From Aquatica leii (taxonomy: Eukaryota > Arthropoda > Insecta > Coleoptera > Lampyridae), in contig CM069432.1 of NCBI GenBank assembly GCA_035610365.1, forward strand, positions 13,144,001 through 13,208,000: a stretch of DNA of 64,000 bases, given 5' to 3'. Position 1 is the first letter of the stretch. Each line of letters opens with the position of its first letter. The notes beneath the pieces are model-generated. The model saw only the letters and a program-made list of their open reading frames with translations, searched no databases and was not told the DNA's origin. Shown here piece after piece: positions 11,340-21,728 of the stretch. A program made the translations under genes and the position numbers.

Positions 11340-12533
11340 GACTACAGGCAGCTAAACGACGTGACCAAGAAGGACAGCTACCCTTTACCCAGAATTGACG
11401 ATACGCTAGACACCCTGTCAGGATCCCAGTGGTTTTCTACGTTAGATTTAAAGCGTGGATACTGGCCAGTAGAATTAGAACCCAAGGATCGTGAAAAAAC
11501 AGCTTTTACGATCGGAACTGGTTTGTGGCAGTTCACTGTAATGCCCTTCGGTCTGTGTAACGCTCCTGAAACGTTCGAGCGTTTGATGGAGACCATCTTG
11601 CGCAGTTATCTTGGAAGACGTGTTCGTGGTTGGAAGGTCGTTTGAAGAACACTTGAGCAACTTGAAGGAAGTGTTTCAGCCATTACGTGGGGCTAACCTC
11701 AAACTGAACCCAAAAAAGTACCACGTATTTAAGAAGGAAGTCCAATACCTTGGCCACGTCGTATCTAGAGATGGAGTAAGGGCTGATCCAGACAAAATCC
11801 GAGCAGTGCAAGCATGGCTAAGACCAATCGACAAACATCAGGTCCGAAGTTTCCTTGGGCTGTGCACTTATTATAGAAGATTTGTACCCGGATTTGCCAA
11901 TATTGCCAAACCATTGACAAAATTAATCGAAGAAAAAGCAGAATTTAGATGGAATGAAGACTGCAAAAATTCTTTTAATCAACTAAAACAGGCCCTAGTC
12001 ATTTCGCCAATTTTGAGTTATCTAAAAGAAAATAGAAAATTTGTTTTGTATGCCGACGCAAGCAATCTGGACATAGGCGCGGTTCTTTCGCAGGTTCAAG
12101 ATGGACAAGAAAAAGTTATCGCGTATTTTAGCAAGGTTTTGTCCAAGCCAGAGAGGAATTATTGCGTGACTAGGAGGGAGCTGTTAGCAGTCGTTAAGTT
12201 CATCGAACATTTCTACAAGTATTTGTATGGACGAAAATTTTTACTGAGAACAGACCACGCCGCTTTAAAATGGCTACTGCAGTTCCGTAACCCGGAAGGA
12301 CAAGTGGCAAGATGGATCGAGAGACTGCAAGAGTATGGACTATGACACAAAACACCGTGGCGGAAGCAGTCATCGGAACGCTGATGCTTTGTCTAGAAGA
12401 CCATGTCCTGCGGACTGCAGCCATTGTTCGCGACTTGAAGAAAAAGTCGAATGCTTCCGGAGAACTGCTATGGTTGATGATGAGTAGGAACCTGAGCAGT
12501 TACGTCGCGAACAAGAAAACGATCCTGAAATAA
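11340..12533 (+). pseudogene. Gypsy copy B reverse transcriptase and RNase H
   Basis: Continues the reverse transcriptase after the solo LTR: DYRQLND, DLKRGYWPVELEP, FGLCNAPETFERLMETIL. A 22-base deletion at about 11620 between two GACGTG repeats removes the YLDD catalytic box and shifts the frame. Reading resumes through FLGLCTYYRRFVPGF and the RNase H domain (LYADASNLDIGAVLSQ, RRELLAVV, LRTDHAALKWLL). A further frame break lies near 12345. Homologous to copies A and C. Confidence 0.88.
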
Positions 12534-12583
12534 GACAACTTCTCGACTGGAAAGAAAGCGGCCGACGACCAACCTGGGAAGAA

Positions 12584-13972
12584 GTGAGTGCTTTGGGCAG
12601 AAATATCAAAGCGTACTGGGCGCAGTGGGACTCCTTGATAGTAGAAGACGGTCTTCTTAAGCAATCCCTAGAAAGTGCCGAGGGCACGGGAAACAGACTA
12701 GAGCTCCACGATGGGACATCAGGAGGACACTTTGGCATTAAGAAGACGTTGGGTAAAGTGCGAGAACGATTCTACTGGATGAACTGCAAAGAGGACGTCT
12801 TGAAATGGTGCCGTAAATGCATAGTCTGCGCTTCAGGAAATGGTCCAGCGAGAAAGCGAAAAGCACCCATGAAACAATACCACGTAGGAAGCCCTTTGGA
12901 AAGAGTAGCGATTGACATCGCAGGGCCGTTCCCAGAATCCGATTCGGGAAATAAATACATTCTGGTGGCGATGGATTATTTCACGAAATGGACGGAGGCT
13001 TACGCTATACCCAATCAGGAAGCAGCTACAGTCGCAGACGTATTAGTAAAGGAGTTTTTCTGCCGGTTTGGAGTTCCGTTGGAATTACACTCCGATCAAG
13101 GCCGCAATTTTGAGTCTGGGCTGTTTCAAGAAGTTTGCCGACTGTTAGGAATTAAAAAGACTAGGACAACGCCTCTCCATCCTCAGTCTGATGGCATGGT
13201 TGAACGGATGAATCGAACAATGGGCAAGTACTTAGCCAAGGTAGTGTCCGAACACCAAAGGGACTGGGATCAGTACTTGCACTTTTTCTTAATGGCATAC
13301 CGATCATCCGCTCACGAAAGCACAGGCCAAACACCATCCTGTGTCATGCTCGGTCGTGAGATAAGATTACCATGCGATCTTCAATTTGGGCGAAGACCGG
13401 AAGAAGAAGTTGCTGGAGAAGATTACGTCAGCAAGCTGGCCAAGAGGTTAGACGAAGTACATGAAGAGGTCCGTAAAAACACACAAATTGCCAGCGACAG
13501 GATAAAAACAAGATATGACGTCAAGGCGCAAAATAGTGGGTTTCAACCTGGTGATATGGTCTGGTTGTATAACCCTCAAAGGAGACGTGGTTTGTCGCCG
13601 AAGCTGCAAAGGCAATGGGAGGGCCCCTATGAAGTCGTGCAGCGTATTAACGACGTCATATACCGCATCCGAAAACCGCCCAGAGGCAAGCCAAAAGTAG
13701 TCCACGTCGATCGTCTAGCCCCGTTTGCTGGCGATAACCACAATACGCAAGTCCAAGTCCGAAACAGAGTAATAAGTAGCAGAACCAGGAATCCAATCGA
13801 AGAAATGGAATTCGAGAAATTCATGAACTTATACGGAGGTTCTGGAAAAGCTAGGTTCGGAGTTACCACCGAGGAACAACAAGACCTGTTCCAGACACAA
13901 AAAGATTACGCCATCGCACATTGCGTGAGCGAGGGGTTGCAGTCGTGTTTAAAAAGAAGTTTGGGCAGCTAG
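12584..13972 (+). pseudogene. Gypsy copy B integrase
   Basis: A 462-codon open frame with the entire Ty3/Gypsy integrase: H2C2 zinc-binding region (HDGTSGGHFGIKK ... CRKCIVCASG), core with IDIAGPFPESDSG, LHSDQGRNFES and HPQSDGMVERMN (D, D, E), and a GPY/F-type C-terminal module (QRQWEGPYEVVQR). A short deletion before the H2C2 region (around 12702) removes about 17 residues present in copy C. The frame continues into the beginning of the macrodomain and then stops at 13972 because of a deletion there. Confidence 0.88.
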
Positions 13973-14359
13973 ATGAATTACGAAGACAGCAACCGGCAGT
14001 CGGAAAAGTTTTAGGACTACGTGGTGACGGACGCTTCGTTCCACCATGTTAAGAAATAGGCAGTACCCAAGCTTGGTTGTGGCTTAGATCAACTGAATTG
14101 GAGGACGGTTCGAAACATGTTAGAGGTCGTCTTCCGAGGAACAGGCGTCCAAGTGTTGGTCTGTAGTTACCAACCAAGGAGAATATTGGGTCAGGAAAAG
14201 TCCATTGACTGTTACTTTTATGGTCAAGGAAGTTGCCGAAATGGAGGAAGCTGCCGCTATCGCCACGATCCTTTTTACCGGTGTCGCATCCAGTCTCCTG
14301 TTCTGGGACAGAACAGTCCTAAGAAGAGGACAGTGAAACGTTCGAGAAGTTATTTGTAA
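13910..14359 (+). pseudogene. Gypsy copy B macrodomain (deleted) and CCCH finger
   Basis: Downstream of the integrase are remnants of the macrodomain: FKKKFGQLDEL, then LGLRGDGRFV, then an internal deletion at about 14040, then VPKLGCGLDQLNWR. A frame near 14117 then reads into the zinc finger: cysteines and histidine in CX7CX5CX3H spacing at 14210-14266. That frame runs past the LTR start at 14334 and ends in the LTR. In copy B the codon before the finger is CAG, where copy C has a stop. Confidence 0.78.
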
Positions 14360-14480
14360 ATTCAAGAGCCTTCTAGAAGCTGTTATCCTTCTTCTAGAAG
14401 ATATACCGAAAGATAGGGAACATTCCAGAAGGATTTCCAAATGTGTATATATACCGACGAAACAAATCGTAGGTCAGTTA
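14334..14480 (+). promoter_or_regulatory. Heat-shock-type LTR promoter
   Basis: Within the first 110 bases of the LTR are repeated TTCnnGAA units (TTCGAGAA, TTCTAGAA twice) and a perfect three-unit heat-shock element, GAACATTCCAGAA, at 14419-14431. A TATA box (TATATATA) starts at 14446 and an arthropod initiator TCAGTT at 14474-14479, putting the start base at 14476, 30 bp from the TATA. The arrangement resembles an Hsp70-type promoter. Heat inducibility is inferred. Confidence 0.65.
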
Positions 14481-14777
14481 TTGCCATACTGCAAATACAG
14501 CAGTGTTAAGAAGATTATTCAAGTTGAAATAAATAAAACGTTAGCACGTGTGTGTACATAAATATACCGAGAATAATCTTGTACGTGATTTTAGTGTAAA
14601 CAATTGTGTGAAGCTATCCGCGGACTTTATCTTATCTTAATTAGTGTAAGTGTTTTTATTAAATATTATTAGATTTCATTAGTTCGGTTAATTTACAAGT
14701 GTACATATTTCTAGTATAAGTAAAACGTATTTTAGTCGTTTAAATAAATTAGTAGTAATAATAAAATTCGATACACA
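14334..14777 (+). repeat. Gypsy copy B 3' LTR
   Basis: Begins TGAAACGTTCGAGAA and ends near ...TCGATACACA; aligns over its length with the reverse complement of both copy C LTRs. It contains AATAAATAAAA near 14527-14537 as a likely polyadenylation signal. The right flank is the 3' end of the Tc1 transposase, showing where the element landed. Confidence 0.85.
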
Positions 14778-14839
14778 TGCTTCTAATCTAGACTGCATAG
14801 AGTTTACTAAATTTTCACAACAACTGTGATCCCCGAAAA

Positions 14840-15984
14840 CGTTCCCAAACTAATTGTGAATGTTGGATAATATTTTCAGATGCTCTAAATTGAATATCAC
14901 TATTTCAGTTTCTGATCGTTGCACCCCACATATTTTCAATTAGGTTCAAATCTGGTGATCTCGTTGGCCATTCAATTATTTAAACTTCGTTTTGATCTTC
15001 AATCAAGTTCCTAACAATTCGTACTGTATGAATAGGAGAATTGTCCTGGACTACTTGAATAATTCCCAGCTCATCTTGTGGAAATATTCTTCTCACAGAA
15101 GGTATCAAGATATTATCTAAAATATTCAGGTATTGCTTAGAAGTAAATCGAGGTGGTGTCACTTGCACTAACTCTCCTGGACCACGTTGAGATATCCATC
15201 TCCACACTCCAGCTATCACTCTATCACTTTGCCTATTGGAAAAAACATGTTCTATATTGTAACGAGTGTTTTGTGGTCTCCACACTGTAGTTGGACATTG
15301 ATCAGTGCTAGAAAATACTTTTTCATCTGTAAAGATAACAGTACTCCAATCCAAATTTAAATATTGGCGACAAAAGCGCAACTGAACTGCAGCATGACGC
15401 TCTGTAATGTTAGGTTTACTTGCCGGTTTTCTACAATGTAAATTTGATTCGTGTAAACGTCTCTGAATGGTGGAAACAGTGCAATTAATATTCAGCGTTT
15501 CCTTAATTTTTTGGCAAGTTGTAAAAGGATTTTGTAATGTATAGCCGAGTATGTCCGCATTTTCTTGCCGAGAAGTAATTCTAAGCTTAAGTGGCCTGTT
15601 GCTTACAAGTGGCCTATTACCAACTTTCTGACCTTTCGTAATCCATCGCCGGATTTGTTTAATCTACAAAGTGTTAAGTTCTTAGTATTAGATTACATTT
15701 ATCATTAGTACTATATTAAAAGCCATTATATATTATATATGTATTTAAAAATTTGACGTCAATTTAATAGATTCCAATATCATATAAAATAGTATTGTTA
15801 GTGATCATATTTAATATATACTGATTGTGTTGCAATGCAATGTAAAAATATACTTTAGACAAATGCTTACCGATAAGTCAACATGTTGTGATATTGTTCG
15901 AGGTGACATTCCTGCTTGTGCCATCCCAACAATACTTCTTCTTAATTCTAAGGTAGTATCCATTTGTCCTAATCTTCGCGGCAT
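14840..15984 (-). pseudogene. Tc1-like transposase with one intron
   Basis: Exon 1 (15984-15871, 38 codons) encodes the first helix-turn-helix (MPRRLGQMDTTLELRR). A 207-base intron with GTAAGC...TTTGTAG ends joins it in phase to exon 2 (15663 leftward), which reads IKQIRRWITKG and the second DNA-binding half. The catalytic core shows FTDEKVFSS (first D), VVQDNSPIHT (second D) and, past an in-frame TAA at 14980-14982, WPTRSPDLNLIEN (third acidic residue). Gypsy copy B begins just beyond the C-terminus. Dead because of the stop. Confidence 0.82.
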
Positions 15985-16679
15985 ATTCTCAAAATATTAT
16001 AATCACATAAACAATGATGTTACCACTAGGAACTCCCAATTTATATTACAATTTTGTAAATGAAAAATTTATACTTATACGACAAAAAGTCATAACCTGA
16101 TAATATATTTACAAAAGGTAATTATGAAACTCATTAATAAGTGAGTCATTTTTTAATCCGCTTAACTCTAGGATGCAAATCCGGTGCAATACCTACTTTT
16201 ACATAAACCGGACCAACATTCAAATTAAGAAATTGAAAAAATAAACAGTTATTTTATAACAAAAAACAAGTATCGTCGTTACTTATTAATTATTATATAA
16301 GAAAAATTGTTTATAAATTATAGTAACAAACGCTGCATATTCTTATAACCAAACATTACTCCGAGTCTGATAAGCCAGGTTTATACATCCTACATACAAA
16401 AATAATGTGACTATCAGAACACACATTTCAATAAATTACATTAATAGTTAAAATTTAGACGTATCAAATACTTTTTAAATAGTTTTGCAAATACAATTTT
16501 GGCATTTTTATTCAAAACATTTATTACATAAAAATTTGACGATATAGTATGTCCTATGTTTATTAAAAATATGTTAATAAATTGTTACTCAAAATTAGAA
16601 AAAAGTGTTTGTTTTTTAATTCGCACAAAAAATATAAAGAAAATTTTGGTTTTATAAAACGTTTATTTGAGAGTAATAT
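15985..16679. other. AT-rich Tc1 5' interior, no gene seen
   Basis: AT-rich sequence between the transposase start and the right inverted end, presumably transposase 5' leader. I see no other feature. Confidence 0.4.
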
Positions 16680-16874
16680 TTAAAAGCCTTTTCGTATGAT
16701 TTGAGAAATACATACAAAATTAAGTAATGGTAATCACATTTTTGTATTTATACGACAAAAAAAAAACCATAACCTTAGGATATATTTACAGGTATAAATA
16801 CGATTAATACTATTAGAATGTGACTGAACGTGCGGTCTTGCTCATTTTAGGGACATTTCCAATGACTATGGCTG
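16680..16874 (-). repeat. Tc1-like right terminal inverted repeat
   Basis: Inverted partner of 8555-8760, ending ...ATGACTATGGCTG immediately before a TA. Carries a run of A's (about 16757-16766) not matched in the left end. Confidence 0.8.
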
Positions 16875-17015
16875 TACAATAACATTGTAGAGCGTCGGTG
16901 ACACCAGAGTTAAACAACATAACATTTTTAACATTATATGTGCGTTATGACGCACAAAGTTACTATAATATTTTTGACCTAATAATAATAATACTCAAAC
17001 AAAAATAAACTTTAC

Positions 17016-18165
17016 CTAATATATCGTTTTGCGGTAACCACTTGCTTATAAAAACATTTTTTGGAACATTCTGTAAGCTATCGTTAAACTTCCAAACAAC
17101 AACTTCTTGTAATTTAGAAAACACATTTAGAAATGTATTTATGTCTTCGTCGGTAAATATCTTTGAATTGATATTTGTTCCTAAAGAGAAAAAAATCACG
17201 CCATGTTCAGCATGATTAAAAACATTTTCTAGATCCTGAAAAACAATCTGTGGGTATAGTGTTTATTTTATTGGTTTTTTATGCTTACTTGAGACAAAGG
17301 TTTTAGTGGTTGTATCTGCAAACCTCCTACTGGAATAATATTTGGTAAAAGAGGAGTTGGATAATCCATAGCAAAATCCGTGTTGATTAAAAACAAACTA
17401 AAGTTTTTGTGCGTTTCTACAAAATCTGGTAAAGGTGCGTTAAAAGCAACGATTGCAGTTTGATGTTGGTACGGAAACGAAATATACATAGCGAGCACAA
17501 TATCGAAGTACGTATAAATGAAGTTGAGTGTTCTTTCCAAAAAAGTCATTTTATTAGAGTACGTAGTAGCAAAGTGAGGCATGTAGGAAGTATACAACGG
17601 ATTTGTAAATAAATACGAAAGGTGTGGTGATAATGTAAACGCTGTAATTGCAATGACCGGGGGGTTATGAAACCTTGAAATGAATCCATACAAACAGATT
17701 GGACCAGTGATATCGAATATGATTAAATCAAATTTAAAATCTTGAGGGTAGTTTAACAATTTTTGAAAACCCGCGGATTGAAAATCATAATCGCATGTTA
17801 ATTTCGCGTAATCATGCAAATCTAAAATATTTTGTATTGTATTTCCTTTAAGTATCACATCTTCGATATAGAAATGTTTGGACGTATGCTCGTAGAAATC
17901 TTAAAAAAGAAACTGTTTTCTTGTACGATATTGCATATGACCTATTTATCAAACCTTCAATTGTAATAACTGTATAATTTGTTAGCACGTCCTTTTTCTC
18001 ATAATCGTGTGTTAACATTGTCACATTGTGTCCGGTTGCAACTAATTCAAGTGCTAACACTTTGTTCCATAGATAATGGCTGGGCGATCCTAAAGGTGCT
18101 ATATATAAAATGTTAGCACTGTAAACACCGTGTAAAACTAAAAACATGTACACTATTTGGATCAT
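17016..18165 (-). pseudogene. UDP-glycosyltransferase (UGT), truncated
   Basis: Membrane UGTs transfer sugar from UDP-sugars to small lipophilic molecules in the ER lumen. Exon 1 (18165-17289) has a hydrophobic signal peptide, then the UGT N-terminal fold (LGSPSHYLWNKVLALELVATGH) and an ITGPICLYGFISRFHNPPV segment, ending PLSQ at a GTAAGC donor. Exon 2 (17235-17016) carries the conserved GVIFFSLGTNI and FISKWLPQND, ending at GTAAAG. A frameshift near 17905-17915 breaks exon 1 at a T-run; it could be a true mutation or an assembly error. The UGT signature, transmembrane tail and later exons are not in the window: past the intron lies the Tc1-like element. Confidence 0.85.
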
Positions 18166-18614
18166 TGCTGAGTTTTAGCATCCAACGACACTCCCGTTCG
18201 TAGTTACAAGCATATCACAATCTTGATAGATGCATTTCACGTGATATATGACGTGAAAATTACACCAAACTAAACAATTGAAGAAATTATATCTACCACA
18301 AACATATTACATTATAAATTGATGTATTCGATGTATTTAATTATGATGCAACTAATCTACAAACTATTTGCTCAAGTATTGTTACAAAATTCAATCCGTT
18401 ATCTAAGTGACGCTATCGACTTAACTTAGTATTTAAAAGTTTAATCGTTTTCACCTTTAACACGCAATGGATTTTAAATTTTTTTTAATCTCGTTTATAA
18501 TTCATCTAAATTTTTGTATTTACTTATTAACTAGCTAGCGTATTTCCATTTTATAACTACGTAATTACTTATACGATGGTTTTGCAAAAAGTTGTACCTG
18601 TTTGTCTATTAAGG
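18166..18614. other. Intergenic, UGT upstream region
   Basis: AT-rich sequence upstream of the minus-strand UGT and before the Harbinger element. I see no coding feature and no convincing TATA/initiator pair. Confidence 0.4.
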
Positions 18615-18768
18615 CGCAAACAGACTATCGTCACGTCACGTGAGGTCACGTGCTGTCACGAAGTTACGTTTTCATCGTGAAATTAGAGCGTAGAAGCACA
18701 CTGCTGTTACACTACATTCATGGTGCAATTTTTTCTCATTATTATTTAGTTTTGCCTTCTCGTTAAAG

Positions 18769-19085
18769 ATGGATTATGCCAGCTCAAGTTCTTCGGAGTG
18801 GGAAGAAGAAGTAGAAGTTGTGGCTAGTTTTTTAGCTGTCGAAGACAAAAAATATTCTAACCGAGTATGGGTACATAACATCAATAAAAAGAGAGAAAAA
18901 ATGGGAGAATTTTATCGATTAGTTTCCGAGCTACGAAAAGATCCCAAACGTTTTCATATGTATTTTCGAATGACCATGGAAGAATTTGATTATTTACATC
19001 AGCTTATTGAAAATGACATTAAGAAAATGAATACCCAATTTCGTAGAGCTATAACCAGTGAGGAGAGACTAGCTGTTTGTTTGAG
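18769..19085 (+). pseudogene. HARBI1-like transposase, exon 1
   Basis: Starts at an ATG and encodes the N-terminal part of a PIF/Harbinger nuclease: an acidic Ser/Glu-rich start, then YFRMTMEEFDYLHQLIE and TSEERLAVCLR, the usual segment preceding FLATG. It ends AG before a GTAAGT donor at 19086 and joins in phase to exon 2 at 33407. The intervening 14 kb is an intron packed with other transposons. The frame is open throughout this exon. Confidence 0.85.
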
Positions 19086-19141
19086 GTAAGTAAAAAATAT
19101 GCATGCCTTTTGGCTTCTACCTTGTGTCCCACGCTAGGGGT

Positions 19142-19156
19142 ACCCCATAGGATTTA
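19142..19156. repeat. RTE LINE target-site duplication, left copy
   Basis: The 15-base sequence ACCCCATAGGATTTA occurs here and again at 28945-28959, bracketing the LINE. A short TA run follows at 19157, the 3' tail type of RTE elements on the minus strand. Confidence 0.85.
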
Positions 19157-19367
19157 TATATATATATTTGCGAGGTTACTACGGCTGTCGCCGCTTCTCG
19201 CTTCTCGATTTTCATCTCTTTCTGTCCCACCAATCTCCTTGTCGTAGGTCCATTAACAAATTTTCTGTGTCCATCTTGTTTCCTCCATTCTTTCTAGATG
19301 TCCGTACCACAGAAGTCGTTTTGTTTTGTATAGTATCAATAATAGTTTTATCCACTTTCATGTCCTG

Positions 19368-20361
19368 TCAGATCTGCTCATTTCTTACATGCTCAAGTCT
19401 TGATGTTCCGTTGCTTCTCCTCCAGTAGTCCATTTCTAGTGCAAGAAGTCTATCTCTATCTCGTTTATTCAATACCCAAATTTCTGATCCGTATGTTGTG
19501 ATGCTTTCTACAATAGATTGGTATATCATATGTTTTGTCTTTTTAGTTATTTTATCATTCCACAGTACAAAATTTAGCTGTCGAATTGTACGTTTGCCTT
19601 GTCCTATTTTGTTTTTAATTTCTTCCACCATTTGCCATCGGATGTGAATGTTACCCCTAAGTATTTAAATGACTTGCACCCCTTAACTGTTTCAGTTCCG
19701 ACACCCAAGTCGGCCACGTCATTTTCTCCTATTGCCAAGTACTCTGTTTTAGACACATTTATAGTCAGACCCCACCTCTCATACTCCTCGATGAGTTTTC
19801 GTAGCATGTAATTGGCATCATCCATATCAGAGGCGACTATGACCTGGTCATCAGCGAACAGGAGTGTATACAAAGTTTCGTCCCTAATCGGGATTCCCAT
19901 TCCACAACATTTACGCTTCCAATCTTTCAATGCTTCTTCTAGATAAATTTTGAAGAGGGTTGGAGCCAGAGTACATCCCTGACGTAGTCCCTTGGTCACC
20001 TCAAATTCAGGTGTTACCCTTTTTCCTATCTTAACTGAACTACTGCATCCCGTATAGAAATTTTTTACTGCATTCACATAAGTCCCACATACACCATTAT
20101 TCATCATGCTTGTCCACAGCTTGTTCAGTGGAACTGTGTCGTAAGCCTTGTGAAGATCTACGAAAACTAAATGTGTATTCATATTCATTTTTTCTATTGC
20201 TTGTTTCAATGCGAAAACTCCATCTATGCAAGACCGACCTGGCCTAAAACCATTCTGTTCATCAGACTCCTTTATTTGTTGTTCAATCCGTGGTTTAAAT
20301 ATCCTACCATATATTCTAGCTACTGACGGCATAACGCTAATCCACCTATAATTCTTGCATT
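19368..20361 (-). pseudogene. RTE-like reverse transcriptase, C-terminal half
   Basis: Carries NGFRPGRSCIDGVFALKQ, VFVDLHKAYDTVPLNKLW (motif A), GLRQGCTLAPTLF (motif B), LLFADDQVIVA (motif C with FADD) and FKYLGVTFTSDGK. A frameshift near 19620 separates the thumb/C-terminal part (LNFVLWNDKITKKTK, ITTYGSEIW). The start of this half connects in frame to the half at 27115 once the LTR element and one 4-bp duplication are removed. Confidence 0.88.
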
Positions 20362-21715
20362 TGTTACAAGCTTTTGTGTTTTACGAACCTGCACGGCCAA
20401 CTCACAATATTCGGAGAGAGGGGAGGTCCACACTAAATACAGAAAAGATGTTGCAGGGCGCCAGAGCTTATCCCAAAGTAATTCTCTATCTTGCTCAGGA
20501 CAGAACGGTATAAACTTGTAACACGATGTTAGGCTCGTAATCCCTTCTACTCGGCTGTTCGAGTAGCCAGCGTCTGTTATTAGATAACGACGATCCAAAG
20601 AGACAGGTATGTTGTCATAAAAGAATAAATAACCACAATAACAACTTTAATCTAGAATCGCTGATGATTATCACAGAATATAAGAATTCTCATTACAGAA
20701 ATGCCAGTAGTATCGGCAACACACAGTACATAAGTAAACTACAGTAAAATAGATAGCGAAGAATGGTTCGTAGTAAATATCGTTTACATAATTAGTAATA
20801 TGGCATTACTGACAATAAAACAATGATAATAAGTATAGCATTAACATTAAATTATCACAATAATTAAGGGTAGGACACAGCATACGTAGTATAAGCAAAT
20901 TTACTAACTAACTGGTACTACAATTACGGTAATCAGTACGGAATTACTATTAGCGAAAGTTTCGTGAGTAACCTCGTTGACGACGAAAGAAAAGATATAA
21001 AAGCACTTACCACAAATACAGGAATTTCCACTGGTGTGAAGAAAGTACTTTCCTCGACACGTAACCCTGTAAGTAATTTGAATCGCAAATCGTGTCAACC
21101 TAATATCTCACGAAATCCAAATCTACAAAATCATTACTTAAATTTTAAAGTACACACATAACACAACCCGAAAATCGGATGCTGTTATACCCCTTTTCTG
21201 TGATTTACGCAGGTATCTGCCGCCTGACTAGAATCTCGACAGTTTTTAGTTAACTTCGGTACATTCGGTTTTTGCCATATGTCGTATGCCTCAGAGAATA
21301 TTTATTTGACGAAATTGTTATTCGAAATGGATTCTTCATTAACAGTTAACAATTAGGAACGAATTGCTCGCACGTGGCGGAACGGCTATCAAATTACGAG
21401 AAATTACAACAGAGTTTTAATAAATGAGAGTTATTATCTTACCCGGTGACGACGCAAACGAATTATAAGTGTAATACACTTATAGATTGGTCCCCAGGAC
21501 GGTGGATAAGTTTAGAAACGTTCACTCGCCAATTCACCGGCCATTTTTAGTAGTTTTCAAATTGAAGCACTCGTCGTAAATGACAGTCACGCGTAAAAGA
21601 TCGTTAGGGGGCGTTCAAACCGTAAACTAATTCCACGTCGGAATACATAGGCGTACGCAAAGAAAATTTCGTCCGTAACAACATAGGCGTACGTAAAGAA
21701 AATTCGACCGTAACA
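20362..21715 (-). repeat. 3' LTR of the nested element
   Basis: 1354 bp, differing from the 25762-27114 copy at only a handful of positions (for example an extra T near 21291 and single-base changes at 20479 and 20533). The near-identity implies a recent insertion. Confidence 0.92.
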
Positions 21716-21728
21716 GATTCCCCCCCAG

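Larger units (their letters stand above)
8555..16874 (-). mobile_element. Tc1-like transposon with Gypsy copy B nested inside
   Basis: The element begins CAGCCATAGTCATTG at 8555 and ends with the inverted sequence ...CTATGGCTG at 16874. Each end is flanked by a TA dinucleotide (8553-8554 and 16875-16876), the usual Tc1/mariner target. The inverted ends are long, with similarity continuing for roughly 200 bp inward (8555-8760 against 16874-16680). Its transposase is on the minus strand at 15984-14840. Gypsy copy B occupies about 9335-14777, so the Tc1 part alone is about 2.9 kb. It lies in an intron of the UGT gene. Confidence 0.82.

Noticed and set aside
20320-20598. A 92-codon frame repeated at 25660-25998 as a real gene
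   Set aside because: It lies wholly inside the two LTRs and is duplicated only because they are; no domain is recognisable.
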